The notes: generated by a model from the sequence alone, not told the origin. DNA of 41,620 bases from Sperchopsis tessellata (GCA_033557685.1 JAWQRN010000070.1:1-41620); one strand, 5' to 3'; shown: positions 23,101 through 30,466, counted from the stretch's first letter. Made by a program: numbers and translations.

Positions 23101-26100
23101 AGAAGGAACTGTGGTGAATTCTCAAAAGAAAATTTACGATGCCATAGCGGCAGCTAGTATATTTACAAATTGTGCTGGAATTGATACCAATAATTCTCAA
23201 GTAGTTACCATATCAACTTTTACAAAGTTTTTAGAAACTAGACAAATGGAAAAATGGTCAGAAGAAGAAGTGATTGCTCTTATTAATGTACGTACATTTT
23301 ATATAGCTTTCAAAACATATTTTGTATCACCAGACATTTTTTAAACCAACTATTAATTGTTTTGGTAAAATATACCATGGAACGATTTTGCAAAAATTAA
23401 TTTTCTCTTGATGGTGACTTTTCTTTTTTTATTTCAGAGACATGAACCAGATCCAATTCTAAGGTCACAGCACTGTCTATCATTTGAAGGATTTTCTAGG
23501 TATTTGATGGACAAAGACAATTTTGCTTTTATCAATGAGATGGAGGTACCAAATGAACCAGAAATGACCAGACCAATGTCAACATATTATATTGCTTCTT
23601 CTCATAATACATATCTTACTGGCCATCAACTTAAGGGGGAATCTTCAGTAGAACTCTACAGCCAGGTATATGGCTTTTTTATTATGACTTTATCTTTTGA
23701 TACTTACGCATTTTATGCAAAGTTATATATGAAATCTTTTTTTAATAAGATGTCTAGAGTAGAGACAAAACAAAAGCTTTACATACAAATAGATATTGAT
23801 GAAAACAAGTGATGTTATTCTATAGTATGAAAATAAATTATATGAATACTATAACATTTCAGCTGTGGGCTGCGACTTCCATTTTAAGAAAAAATATTGA
23901 AAAATTATCCATGGAGACACCAGTTTATCTAAAATTGCTTTAAATAAATACTAGCCAACATGTTTCGAGGCACCTGCCTCTTCTTCAGGGCTGAATTAAG
24001 GTGTAAATATTGATGAATAATCAAAACCAATGGCCAATGGTAACAACGACTGCAGAGAGAACTATTAATGATTTAAGAAGACACATGTAAGATCAATCAC
24101 ATCAATATTTCATTCAAATTCAGTCCTGAAGATGAGGCATGTGCCTTGAAACATGTCGGCTAGTATTTAATTAAAGCAATTTTCAGTAAAGTGGTGTTTC
24201 CTTGGACAATTTTTCAATATTTTTTTCTTAAAATAGAACACCCAATGTACAGGTTGATTCAACATATTTAACTCTTTTATTATAAGAGCTATAAAAAAGT
24301 TAAATACAAATGTTGTAGGGTTAACAAAATAGTAAGGGAGGGTTAAAATATAGTGAATCATCCTATACTCCTCATCTACGTTTTCTTTCCATTTTAAGGA
24401 ATTCAACGTTTGCTTTGGCTATATGCTATTGGAGTGGGTAATAGGAGACACTCTCATTTGAAGACATTTATTACCTTGTAACCCACTAGGTCTGTGGTTA
24501 TATATTTTTTTCAATTTTGTTTTTTAGGTTTTTTATTGTTTTCCTTAAGCCTTGTTTTTTAAGTTTTTTTTAAATTATTTCCTAGTCCTGGACTGAGTGT
24601 TCCAAAGCAGTAGTAGTGATTGGAAGTGAAATTATCCAGACTTCATAGGGTGGCTCTGGCTTGGCATCCAGAAGCGGCTGGTCGGTTCCTTATATGGAAA
24701 CATGGTTCTGATTTGTCGTTCGAAGATGGCTAGTCGACTCCTGGCTTAGAAACCAGAGCACTGGGTGAGCTCCTGGCATTCGTTTCGGAAACAGTGCTAT
24801 TCCTGACATTTGCTAACAGCTGGAAGCACACTCTTCGACTTCCCCTCGGGGCGTTCTTTCTGGTAATGTACTTGGTTAGTTCCAGTTGATCATGCAATTA
24901 TACCATGTTTCTGGCTATCGCTACCTTTGTGACAAGCGAAACAGTGAAAGGTTGGATGACCAGCAGTAAAAAACTGCAATAGCATGGCTCAAACACACAA
25001 ATGGCGAGGATAGCTTGTGAACTGCAGATGCTTATGGATTGCCTTCACAAGTTAAGAGTGAACTCCAAAATTCATTGTTTTGATCTAAAACAAAGGAATT
25101 GTGTGTATCACACTGTTAAGTTTATTTTTCAGCAACCAAATCATCTCTGTCAATTCAAAGCAATAGGAGGAATCCTTATTGGTAACGTAAATAATATAAA
25201 ACTACACTTTGAAACTATGTCATTTCAATAAACTGAACCTCCAGTATCTGATGTTTCGTTTACAGAAAATTACAGATTCTCAAAAGAGTAATGTAATTTC
25301 TTTGAAGTTTTTCTACCAGTAACACTGACATGCAGTTAATACCTTTTACAAAACTGTTTGCCATTAATTGGAATGCACATGGCCAACAGACGAAACAAAG
25401 CATATTGGCTGTACAACATCAGTTTTTAGCTGCTGTGTCATCAGTTTTACATGTTACATCCTATTTAGAAAACAAATATACTTATGTCTTCCTGCTCCAA
25501 AACCCAAAATCTTTCTTTTTTCAGAGTTCTTCATTTTAAGGCTCAAAATGCTATACATATCATCATCATTCGCCAATTAAGTTAATTCTTGAATGCGACT
25601 TTCTGTCCTATATCGATGGCTTTGGTTATTGCTCTCACTCTGTCGTTTCGGTATCTATCTCTTTAAGTTAAACCTATTATTGACCTTTTATAGCTCTTTT
25701 CGTGGTGCGAAACCGTTAATACTGAACGCTACTGACAACAAATGATGGATTTGAACCAAGCATTGCGTGAAAAATGGCCAGAATATCAAAAGAGGCAACA
25801 CAAAGTGATTTTGCTTCATGATAATGCACCATCGCACACAGCAAAACCGGTCAAGGAAACGATTGAGGCATTTAGTTGGCAAATACTTTCACATGCGGCT
25901 TACTCACCAGACTTGGCTTCATCCGATTACTACTTATTTGCATCGATGGGATGCACACTTGATGAGCAGCGCTTCACTTCTTACAAAAATGTACGAAAAT
26001 GGCTCGATGATTGGTTTGCCTCAAAAGAGCAATAATTTTTTGGCGTGGCATAGGAGATGGGAAAAATGGTTAGCTAGCGATGGGCAACACTTTGAATTTC

Positions 26101-29100
26101 CATTTTCATACAATATATGAGTATTTTCAATAAAAAAATTCCGGTTTCACATTTACAGACCTGGTAATTTCTGTTTTTGATAGGTTTACTCTCAGCCCTA
26201 CCCTCAGTGATTTTTTTTTAGGTCTTTTATCATTTCTGTTAGGTCTTCTCTATTATGTGCAAGGATAACAATATCAGCAGCGTATCGAAGATTAAATAGT
26301 CAAGTCCCATTGATGTTGATGCCTTTGTCCTTTCAGTCAATTTTCTTAAATATCTCTTCCAACACTAATGTGAAGAGTTTTGGGGATAATGAATCGCCTT
26401 GACATACTCTTCAACAAATATATACATATATTTTCTCACATTACCATCACTTTTTTTATTTATGATTAGTGTAACTTTTATACCTTTTTGTTTCAGGTGC
26501 TACTTACAGGCTGCAGATGTGTAGAACTCGATTGTTGGGATGGTGACGATGGCTATCCGATGATATATCATGGACACACATTTACGACCAAAATTCCTTT
26601 TAATGCTGTGGTTGAGACAATTGAACGAAATGCCTTTGTTACAACGCCCTATCCAATTATATTATCAATTGAAAATCACTGTTCCCTTCAACAACAAACA
26701 AGAATGGCACATACATTTCAGGTAAGATATGTTTGATAAAATACGTGAGTACAATTTTGATATTTCACAAATTCAAAACATGAAGAATTAACACTAATTT
26801 ATTTCTTATTCAACAGAAAGTTTTCGGAGAAAAATTAGTTTCAAATTTTTTATTTGAAGCGGATTACAGTGATGAACCAATGTTGCCTTCACCCGAACAA
26901 TTGAAGTATAGGATTCTCATTAAGAATAAGAAACTCGTTATGGAAGTGCCTGTGCCTATAATCAATTATCCTAGTATATCTGCTGTCAGGTAAGAAAAAA
27001 ACCATTCTCAGTGCTTTTTACGCTTCCTATTACTTGTCTCATGACACCTGAGAGTTTTCTTTTAAATAACTCCAAGCTGAATTTTTTCCATCTTTTGTTT
27101 TGAAAAAGAATTGTTTTTGGGGTACCCTTAAAAGAGTTTGTCTAGGTAAGTCTAATATCCTCGGTTAAGGTTTGTACCAAATCCGGTTTATATTCACTTT
27201 CAGTGCACTCTGGTACACCTTAAACCTGGGATCACTAGAACATATATAGATCTCATCCCTACTGCCATCGCCAACACAATTTGAATCCGTCTCAACATCA
27301 GATAAATAGTTTTCAGCTAATTCGACTAATTCTTTTTTAGTAAAATGTTGGCACGATTTTTTATAAAGTAAATACACAACTTACCTTTCTGTGTAATTCT
27401 TGAAAACTACTCAAAAATTATTAAGTAATTATCACTAAACACCAATACTTCTAGCAAACACTAAGTTATATGCACGTTGTCAGAATAAACGTCTATTAAG
27501 AAAGCCTCTCCTCTTACAAATTGTAGTGGCTCACATGTAATATTAGCCCAGAACTACTAACAAAGCTCATCTCACTGTATTATAAAGTAAAAATTCAAAT
27601 TCAGAATTTTTCAAACATTCTTTGAGACGTATAGCCCCGAGTATTGAAAGGGTAAAATCATTTTGCTAATTTTGCTTTTATTGTGACATACATTTATATT
27701 ATATTTTGACCTTACGTGTAAATATGTTGAATAATGTTCTATATTTTTTTCATTCATTTATTTATTAAAAAAATCCCATGTTCCTTTTTTTATTTCTTCA
27801 GTTATTTTGTTAATTTAACGTTATGATAATTTTTAGAGCGGGATCAGGAGTTCGCCATTCTGTTCCTAATAGAACAAGTTCCATTATAAGCAACACCAGT
27901 AGTAGCTCTTTCAATGATGACTATAGTGATGATGAATATGATGATGAGGATGATGATGATAATATTGATGGTAAAAATTCATTTTGTTTTTCTAATAAGA
28001 AACAATTTTCATGCCAAAATGTTGTAGATAAACCCCTACATGGAACTATTGTATCTACTGATTCTCCTAGGCTAATAACAAATGCTCATCCAAAAACAAG
28101 CTCCACCAAAAGACCAAACCCTGACGATAAAATGAAGAAGCGGAGCCAGATTTCAAAAGAACTATCAGATATGGTTGTTTATGTTCAAGTAAGTTGTCAT
28201 TTTATCAAAATTTAATTCCAAAATTGTATTATTAAGGATTTATCTCACATAAATTTGTGAATTGGGCTTTTATCAATAAAGTGATCGCTCTTCTAGTTCA
28301 CTTTTAATTGGCCAAAAAACTTATAGTGTTTTAAAATTTTAGGCAATAAAATTCAGAGGACTCAATACAATAAGTCCAAGCAGTTCCGTAAAACAGCGCC
28401 AAAGAACTTGCAACCTTTCGAGTTCCGGAAGCTCCATTGTAACAACAGCCAGTAGTTCCGCTTCAAACATATCTTCAACAGGAGGTCCTGGATCATCAGA
28501 ATCTGAGACAACCGTGTTTGAAGGTGATTTCAGGCAAGTGAAAGTGAACGTGCAACAAACGTGCTACCAGTGTTCCTCAATCAACGAGAATACAGCGAAG
28601 AAACTCTGCAGGAAACAACCTCTCGCTCTAGTCGCTCACACGCAAACCCAATTGATGAGAACTTACCCGGCAGGCATGAGAATCGATTCCTCAAACTTCA
28701 ACCCAGTTATATTTTGGTCATTTGGCATCCAAATGTCTGCGTTAAACTACCAAACTGAAGATACAGCAATGCAGCTTAACACTGCTATGTTTGAGATGAA
28801 TGGAAAATGTGGATTTGTGAGCAAACCAAACGTTATGTGGGACCGATCACATGTGATGTACCGAAGATTCAATCCGTGGGATAAGGAATTTGATGGACTC
28901 CATTCATCGCAGATAGTAATAAATATTGTGTCAGGGCAGTATTTATGCCAAAGTAATGTTAGCCTTAGCACATACGTAGAAATTGAAATCATTGGGATAC
29001 CAGCAGACTGCAATAAACAAAAAACTAAAATAGTCCAAAAGAATGCTCTGAATCCTATATGGAACGATACCTTCCATTTTAGAGTTATGTTTACGGATTT

Positions 29101-30466
29101 AGCATTTTTGAGATTTAGTGTTATGGATGGTACTAGTAATCACCTGCTAGCTCAAAGAATCCTTCCACTTAAAAGTTTGCGTCCTGGTTATCGGCACTTG
29201 CGCCTAAGATCTTTCAGTAATAAATCTTTAAATATGTCTACCCTGTTTCTTTATTCTCGGGTAGAAGAAGAAAGCTTAGAAAATGCTGATGAAAATCGAG
29301 ACATAGATAGGACGCAAGCCGAACTCGAGGAACAAGCAAATGCAAGTATTATTAAAGCGTACATGGGTATATCAGGTACGCCACTATGCGTGAAACGAAG
29401 AATGTTTTTCCTGATGGTATACGGGGTTGTTTCGGAAGAGCCTTACACAATATTGAAAATAACCCAAGAAAGTACTACCCAAGATGTTCTACTATCATCC
29501 TTGCAGAAAGCTAATGTTCCAGCAGATAAAATGAACGATTACATATTGGTAGAAGAAGTAGCGCGAGGTTGGGAGAAAAAAGACCACAATCTTCCTGCAA
29601 GTCAAAGGGTTTTAGATTTGCATGAAAGACCTCTACAAGCCCAGTCGCAGTGGAAAGGAGAAGGAAGATTCATACTAAAAAGAATGGGTGATGACCCAAG
29701 TAGTAGAGCTTGGTTGTCGTCCATACGAAGTGTGGCAAACCGTGAAAGGGAAGCAAGGAAATCTGACGGGGCGCCCAGTAATGCTTGGGAGGAGAACGAT
29801 ACGTACCTTGTGTGCATCTACAACGTTTCTCCGGAAATACCTTACGCAATTTTAAAAGTTCCCATTAATGCCTGTTCCCAAGATGTCTTAGCTCAAGCTC
29901 TACTTAAAGCTAGACGTCTCGAAGACCCTATGAACTTTGTTATCGTAGAAGAACTAGAATGGGGAGGTACCAATCATAATATACAATTGCGTGCTCTAGC
30001 TGATGACGAAAACGTTTACAGTGCTCAGTCCCATTGGCAAACGATTGGTCGGTTTATAATGCAAGAACGATCAAGCGCAACACCAAATACTTTACGTAAA
30101 AATAGAATAACTTCAAGTTTACGATTAGCTACTTTAGACCGTATAAGTCGGGGATTAAATGTGGCCCGAAGTGTCGCAACAAACAGTATTAAAGTACCTG
30201 TGCAAGTGGCTTTAAGTGACCCAACCACGTCGAAGTGGAAAAGCAAAGGTGGAGAAGATGCACGTAAGGGTATGGCACGGGGGAAAATGAACTCTGAGAA
30301 GGAAACTAATTCAACTGGGCAGACAAAACCGGCTCAGTGTCACCGCGAAGTGCACTCGGAAGGCGAGACATTAAGTGATGAGGAAGTTAAGGAATCGGAC
30401 TTGATGGCGACGGTTTCTAGGTTGAAAAAGGTTTCCCTACGGAAGTTCAAGGAATGGAAATCATGA
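7860..30466 (+). CDS. PLCE1: Phospholipase C-epsilon (PLCE1-like), 3' part, 13 exons
   Basis: Phosphoinositide-specific phospholipase C of the epsilon class: it cleaves PIP2 to IP3 and diacylglycerol at membranes and is controlled by Ras/Rap through RA domains and by Rho. Exons joined: 7860-8152, 18126-18323, 18436-18589, 18666-18800, 19873-20057, 22350-22466, 22530-22666, 23070-23287, 23438-23665, 26497-26721, 26817-26989, 27837-28188, 28343-30466. Every junction is GT-AG and the phases match, giving 1512 residues. In fragment numbering: PH about 1-215, linker 260-340, EF-hands 330-515, X box 525-690, acidic linker 690-790, Y box 793-981, C2 993-1109, RA1 1153-1252, RA2 1289-1380, tail to 1512. 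Catalytic H535, N536, E565, D567, H580 and E614 have the same spacing as H311, N312, E341, D343, H356 and E390 of PLC-delta1. The start codon and the CDC25 (RasGEF) domain are missing; they should lie upstream. Exon assignment is read from sequence; Ras/Rho control is family knowledge. Confidence 0.95.
8153..8880. other. Proximal part of the 10-kb intron
   Basis: Begins with a consensus donor GTAAGA. A plus-strand stretch at 8365-8592 has a few transposase-like words (YGGKYFHVL) but was not assigned to a family. Otherwise AT-rich. Confidence 0.4.
8880..9840 (-). mobile_element. Tc1-like transposon relic
   Basis: On the minus strand, in order with frameshifts: [16 protein letters not shown] (HTH region), [46 protein letters not shown] (first catalytic Asp, DESRF in active copies), [18 protein letters not shown] (MVWGGI-like), [24 protein letters not shown] (NPIEHAWD motif), and [16 protein letters not shown] near 8940-8900. 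The order and motifs are those of a Tc1 transposase. Terminal repeats were not identified. Confidence 0.8.
9841..10480. other. Intronic AT-rich DNA, nothing recognised
   Basis: Short open frames here have no motif and no splice context. Confidence 0.4.
10490..10860 (+). other. Unassigned low-copy-looking ORF region, possibly element-derived
   Basis: An open frame from 10578 to 10826 has a hydrophobic, Cys-containing protein ([42 protein letters not shown]). It is preceded by a GC-richer leader (CCCCTAGGGGCGCTAGC, ATGGCCGTCAGATGGTGG). Two short blocks of the leader, ATTGGYGATTAAAAG and CAGATGGTGGATA, recur 38 bp apart in the same order in front of the THAP ORF on the other strand. No family recognised. 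Confidence 0.3.
10933..10980. repeat. Short tandem repeat, 17-bp unit
   Basis: About 2.8 copies of AACTGCAGTAGGTAGGC, the first with one change. Confidence 0.8.
11182..11476 (-). CDS. THAP-type zinc-finger exon
   Basis: The minus-strand frame from ATG at 11476 encodes about 98 residues with a THAP-like C2CH finger: [34 protein letters not shown] and [13 protein letters not shown] supply C-x4-C and a C-x2-H after about 50 residues. THAP fingers bind DNA in host regulators and in P-like/Kolobok-like transposases. The open frame runs into a consensus donor (GGTAAGTG) at about 11181, so this may be a real first or internal exon, nested antisense in the PLC-epsilon intron. No downstream exon was found. 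The start is not certain, because a GTTTCAG acceptor lies 12 bases into the frame. Confidence 0.5.
11840..12770 (+). mobile_element. Mariner relic, interrupted by a tRNA-like insert
   Basis: Plus-strand words in several frames: [32 protein letters not shown], then after the insert [32 protein letters not shown] (catalytic DNAPAHKSH block), [33 protein letters not shown] and [13 protein letters not shown]. This is a mariner transposase C-terminal half. The TC-DE-W first-Asp region is lost. Many frameshifts. Confidence 0.75.
12205..12410 (+). mobile_element. Probable tRNA-derived SINE
   Basis: GCCATCT at the start pairs 6 of 7 with AGCTGGC about 75 nt later, TTAG/CTAA could form a D-stem, TAGCTCTGTGGC resembles box A and AGTTCGAGATCC resembles box B. 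The T-arm does not fold properly, so it is not a working tRNA. It sits between two halves of a mariner relic, whose protein words resume at about 12385, so it looks like a later insertion. Its 3' end and target duplication were not resolved. Confidence 0.45.
12771..14080. other. Intronic AT-rich DNA, nothing recognised
   Basis: Includes AT runs around 13620-13650. The open frames at 13312-13545 and 13793-13975 are low-complexity AT translations. Confidence 0.4.
14085..14945 (+). mobile_element. 5'-truncated Jockey-type non-LTR retrotransposon
   Basis: The plus strand encodes [21 protein letters not shown], then [10 protein letters not shown] (the YADD catalytic box, with Asn-Ala before DD), [23 protein letters not shown], and after a stop [15 protein letters not shown] and [21 protein letters not shown]. 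This is reverse-transcriptase palm-to-thumb and the usual C-terminal tail. It ends in an A-rich run at about 14930-14945. The 5' truncation and A-rich end are what target-primed insertion leaves. The long antisense frame is a shadow. Confidence 0.85.
14946..15345. other. Intronic DNA, nothing recognised
   Basis: AT-rich without motifs. Confidence 0.4.
15353..16006. repeat. Inverted clusters of TAATCGATTAATCAA-type subrepeats, hAT-MITE-like
   Basis: Two clusters (15390-15485 and 15795-15978) consist of many degenerate AATCGATTA/ATTAATCAA units; the second is largely the reverse complement of the first. Outer ends CAGCACTG and CAGGCCTG (reverse complement) suit a hAT-like terminus, and subterminal repeats are usual in hAT elements. 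The 8-bp flanks do not match, so the boundaries are not proven. A minus-strand frame at 15870-15616 between the clusters is not recognisable. Confidence 0.5.
16010..16590. other. Intronic AT-rich DNA, nothing recognised
   Basis: No motif seen on either strand. Confidence 0.4.
16600..17650 (-). mobile_element. LINE relic, minus strand
   Basis: Reading the minus strand around 17490-17380 gives [22 protein letters not shown], a decayed match to the RT motif FIDYKKAFDSVxRxxLW (first catalytic Asp region), then [12 protein letters not shown] and further blurred text. The distal part near 16800-16640 includes [21 protein letters not shown] text. Heavily mutated; clade unknown. Confidence 0.5.
17651..18125. 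other. End of the 10-kb intron
   Basis: Nothing besides the TTTTATTTTCAG acceptor at its end. Confidence 0.5.
18126..18323 (+). CDS. PLCE1: PLC-epsilon exon 2: PH domain, middle
   Basis: Acceptor TTTTCAG and donor GTAAGT. The exon reads on as [15 protein letters not shown], a PH-domain core typical of PLC-epsilon, then a Cys-containing loop and [18 protein letters not shown]. Phase joins exactly to the exon ending at 8152, which argues that nothing is missing inside the 10-kb intron. Confidence 0.92.
18436..18589 (+). CDS. PLCE1: PLC-epsilon exon 3: PH domain, C-terminal helix
   Basis: Acceptor CTTTTAG, donor GTAAGA, entering with the third base of an Arg codon and leaving in phase 0. It encodes [13 protein letters not shown], the C-terminal PH helix with its conserved Trp, then a Leu/Arg-rich helix ([13 protein letters not shown]). 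Confidence 0.92.
18666..18800 (+). CDS. PLCE1: PLC-epsilon exon 4: PH to EF-hand linker
   Basis: Acceptor TTTTAG, donor GTAAGA, 135 nt, phase 0 on both sides. It encodes 45 residues beginning SFGGRDW, with a basic run (KIKKKQ) near the end. No domain of its own; it links PH and EF-hand parts. Confidence 0.88.
18801..19872. other. PLC-epsilon intron 4
   Basis: 1.07 kb. CT-rich, LINE-like on the minus strand in feel, but no motif could be established. Consensus GTAAGA donor and TTTTGCAG acceptor. Confidence 0.5.
19873..20057 (+). CDS. PLCE1: PLC-epsilon exon 5: His/Pro/Ser-rich linker
   Basis: Acceptor TTTTGCAG, donor GTACAA (weaker than the others), leaving two bases of an Arg codon. The 61 residues are rich in His, Pro, Ser and Thr and look disordered. 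It is the least conserved-looking exon, supported by the open frame, both splice sites and exact phase agreement with its neighbours. It could be skipped in some transcripts only together with a phase-compatible exon, because its length (185 nt) is not a multiple of three. Confidence 0.8.
20350..20560. repeat. Penelope-like-type repeat, second copy
   Basis: Homologous to 3070-3250 in the same orientation: TGTTGGCTTTT, GACGTTTCGTCCACCGTTGC, GGGGACATTATCAAG, then TGTAGCTCT and AAAAGTGCTAG motifs. Lies in intron 5 of PLC-epsilon. Confidence 0.6.
20698..21644 (+). mobile_element. DUF4817-like Tc1/mariner-superfamily element with long inverted ends
   Basis: The two ends are inverted copies over about 150 bp: TACAGGGTGATTC / GAATCACACTATA, TTAACTCTTTTATTA, TTTCATCTATAT, GTGATATAA, GAACACC-TGTATATTTTTA. 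Between them the plus strand carries a decayed transposase N-terminus from ATG at 20935 ([13 protein letters not shown]), [20 protein letters not shown] in another frame and ELTEDQK-like text at 21410-21430. The catalytic part is absent, so it is non-autonomous. Confidence 0.65.
21650..22349. other. Rest of PLC-epsilon intron 5
   Basis: 22020-22200 is built of loosely repeated pieces around CCTCCATGACCTC, too irregular to be called a tandem array. No gene. Confidence 0.4.
22350..22466 (+). CDS. PLCE1: PLC-epsilon exon 6: first EF-hand helix
   Basis: Acceptor TTTTAG, donor GTAAGC. It encodes a short linker followed by [13 protein letters not shown], matching the helical start of the PLC EF-hand region. 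Enters with the last base of an Arg codon, leaves with two bases of a Ser codon. Length 117 nt. Confidence 0.88.
22530..22666 (+). CDS. PLCE1: PLC-epsilon exon 7: EF-hand region
   Basis: Acceptor GATTGCAG, donor GTAAGA; the intron before it is only 63 nt. It encodes [20 protein letters not shown], an amphipathic EF-hand helix, then a Thr/Lys-rich loop ending in KKPQKLG. Leaves one base, completed at 23070. Confidence 0.88.
23070..23287 (+). CDS. PLCE1: PLC-epsilon exon 8: EF-hand region
   Basis: Acceptor TTTTTTAAG, donor GTACGT, phase 0 at its end. It encodes [16 protein letters not shown], then a loop and [16 protein letters not shown]. The EF loops lack the regular Asp/Glu ligands of calcium-binding hands, as is common in PLC, so they are probably structural only. 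Confidence 0.9.
23438..23665 (+). CDS. PLCE1: PLC-epsilon exon 9: end of EF-hands, start of X box
   Basis: Acceptor ATTTCAG, donor GTATAT, phase 0 both sides, 228 nt. It contains [12 protein letters not shown], the usual PLC segment before the barrel, and then [15 protein letters not shown] with the catalytic His and Asn (H535 and N536 of the fragment; H311 and N312 in PLC-delta1). The intron after it is 2.8 kb and filled with repeats. Confidence 0.95.
23881..24234. repeat. Inverted pair of 118-bp Penelope-like terminal repeats
   Basis: 23881-23998 and 24117-24234 are reverse complements with few differences (ATTTTAAG, ATTGAAAAATT, AAATTGCTTTAA, ACTAGCC-ACATGTTTC). Each holds a core of the form CTGAAGA-N-stem-GAAAC: minus strand 23988-23962 with the 5-bp stem GAGGC/GCCTC, and plus strand 24126-24152 with AGGC/GCCT. 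Penelope-like elements are known to end in such blocks and to carry hammerhead motifs. Located in intron 9 of PLC-epsilon. Confidence 0.75.
24248..24370. mobile_element. Solo short derivative of the 20698 element
   Basis: Ends TACAGGTTGATTCA and GTGAATCATCCTATA are inverted, and TTAACTCTTTTATTATAAGAGCTAT matches the subterminal part of 20698-20760. About 120 bp with no coding content. Confidence 0.55.
24371..25680. other. Intron 9 unique-looking DNA
   Basis: 24570-24900 is markedly GC-richer than its surroundings and has irregular internal similarity (GGCTGGTCGGTTCCT, GGCTAGTCGACTCCTGG). The open frames at 25001-25231 and 25330-25539 have no recognised motif. Confidence 0.35.
25690..26125 (+). 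mobile_element. Mariner relic (mauritiana-type), 3' half
   Basis: Reads CETVNTERY, stop, [38 protein letters not shown] (second catalytic Asp), [17 protein letters not shown] (DD34D signature with SDY), [21 protein letters not shown], and in another frame [16 protein letters not shown], the usual C-terminus. The 5' half is missing and two frame breaks are visible. Lies in intron 9. Confidence 0.85.
26170..26410 (-). mobile_element. LINE reverse-transcriptase fragment
   Basis: Minus strand reads [21 protein letters not shown], then after one stop [27 protein letters not shown] and MIKDLKKITE. This is RT motif 4 (RQGDSLSP) and the catalytic motif (YADDIV, here YAAD, a lost catalytic Asp). Fragment only. 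Confidence 0.8.
26497..26721 (+). CDS. PLCE1: PLC-epsilon exon 10: catalytic X box
   Basis: Acceptor GTTTCAG, donor GTAAGA, phase 0 both sides, 225 nt. It encodes the core of the TIM-barrel half: [15 protein letters not shown] supplies E565 and D567 (calcium ligands), YHGHT supplies H580 (second catalytic His) and LSIENHCS supplies E614. No active-site residue is changed, so the enzyme should be catalytically competent. Confidence 0.96.
26817..26989 (+). CDS. PLCE1: PLC-epsilon exon 11: end of X box
   Basis: Acceptor CAACAG, donor GTAAGA after a 95-nt intron. It encodes [13 protein letters not shown], the acidic [18 protein letters not shown] segment and the Lys pair in ILIKNKKL that in PLC enzymes contacts the inositol phosphates. 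Leaves two bases of an Arg codon. Confidence 0.94.
26990..27836. other. PLC-epsilon intron 11
   Basis: 0.85 kb, AT-rich. A minus-strand frame of 70 codons (27377-27165, [14 protein letters not shown]) was not assigned to any family. Confidence 0.45.
27837..28188 (+). CDS. PLCE1: PLC-epsilon exon 12: acidic X-Y linker and start of Y box
   Basis: Acceptor TTTTAG, donor GTAAGT, phase 0 at its end. It opens with a Ser/Thr-rich stretch, then a strongly acidic block ([18 protein letters not shown]), a variable segment and a basic KMKKRSQ, ending in [13 protein letters not shown], the first Y-box helix. In PLC enzymes the acidic X-Y linker occludes the active site; that autoinhibitory role is family knowledge applied to this sequence. 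Confidence 0.93.
28343..30466 (+). CDS. PLCE1: PLC-epsilon terminal exon: Y box, C2, RA1, RA2, tail
   Basis: Acceptor AATTTTAG; one open frame of 707 codons plus TGA. The Y box starts AIKFRGLN, is interrupted by a Ser/Thr/Gly-rich insert of about 50 residues, and resumes at [16 protein letters not shown], a PLC-epsilon signature, then [14 protein letters not shown] and ALNYQT. C2 follows ([31 protein letters not shown]). RA1 ([14 protein letters not shown] to GEGRFILK) and RA2 ([14 protein letters not shown] to IGRFIMQ) resemble each other and have ubiquitin-like Ras-binding folds. The last 130 residues are Ser/Lys-rich and end LRKFKEWKS. Putting this whole region in one 2.1-kb exon contrasts with the small exons upstream. 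Confidence 0.96.
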   Translation, partial: AIKFRGLNTISPSSSVKQRQRTCNLSSSGSSIVTTASSSASNISSTGGPGSSESETTVFEGDFRQVKVNVQQTCYQCSSINENTAKKLCRKQPLALVAHTQTQLMRTYPAGMRIDSSNFNPVIFWSFGIQMSALNYQTEDTAMQLNTAMFEMNGKCGFVSKPNVMWDRSHVMYRRFNPWDKEFDGLHSSQIVINIVSGQYLCQSNVSLSTYVEIEIIGIPADCNKQKTKIVQKNALNPIWNDTFHFRVMFTDLAFLRFSVMDGTSNHLLAQRILPLKSLRPGYRHLRLRSFSNKSLNMSTLFLYSRVEEESLENADENRDIDRTQAELEEQANASIIKAYMGISGTPLCVKRRMFFLMVYGVVSEEPYTILKITQESTTQDVLLSSLQKANVPADKMNDYILVEEVARGWEKKDHNLPASQRVLDLHERPLQAQSQWKGEGRFILKRMGDDPSSRAWLSSIRSVANREREARKSDGAPSNAWEENDTYLVCIYNVSPEIPYAILKVPINACSQDVLAQALLKARRLEDPMNFVIVEELEWGGTNHNIQLRALADDENVYSAQSHWQTIGRFIMQERSSATPNTLRKNRITSSLRLATLDRISRGLNVARSVATNSIKVPVQVALSDPTTSKWKSKGGEDARKGMARGKMNSEKETNSTGQTKPAQCHREVHSEGETLSDEEVKESDLMATVSRLKKVSLRKFKEWKS

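Noticed and set aside
24126..24152. A proven hammerhead ribozyme
   Set aside because: CTGAAGA and GAAAC are present, but an extra base before stem II and no identified stem I/III cleavage site leave it only a resemblance.
27165..27377. 70-codon minus-strand frame in intron 11 ([14 protein letters not shown])
   Set aside because: Considered as a piggyBac N-terminus, but no further part of such a transposase is present nearby.
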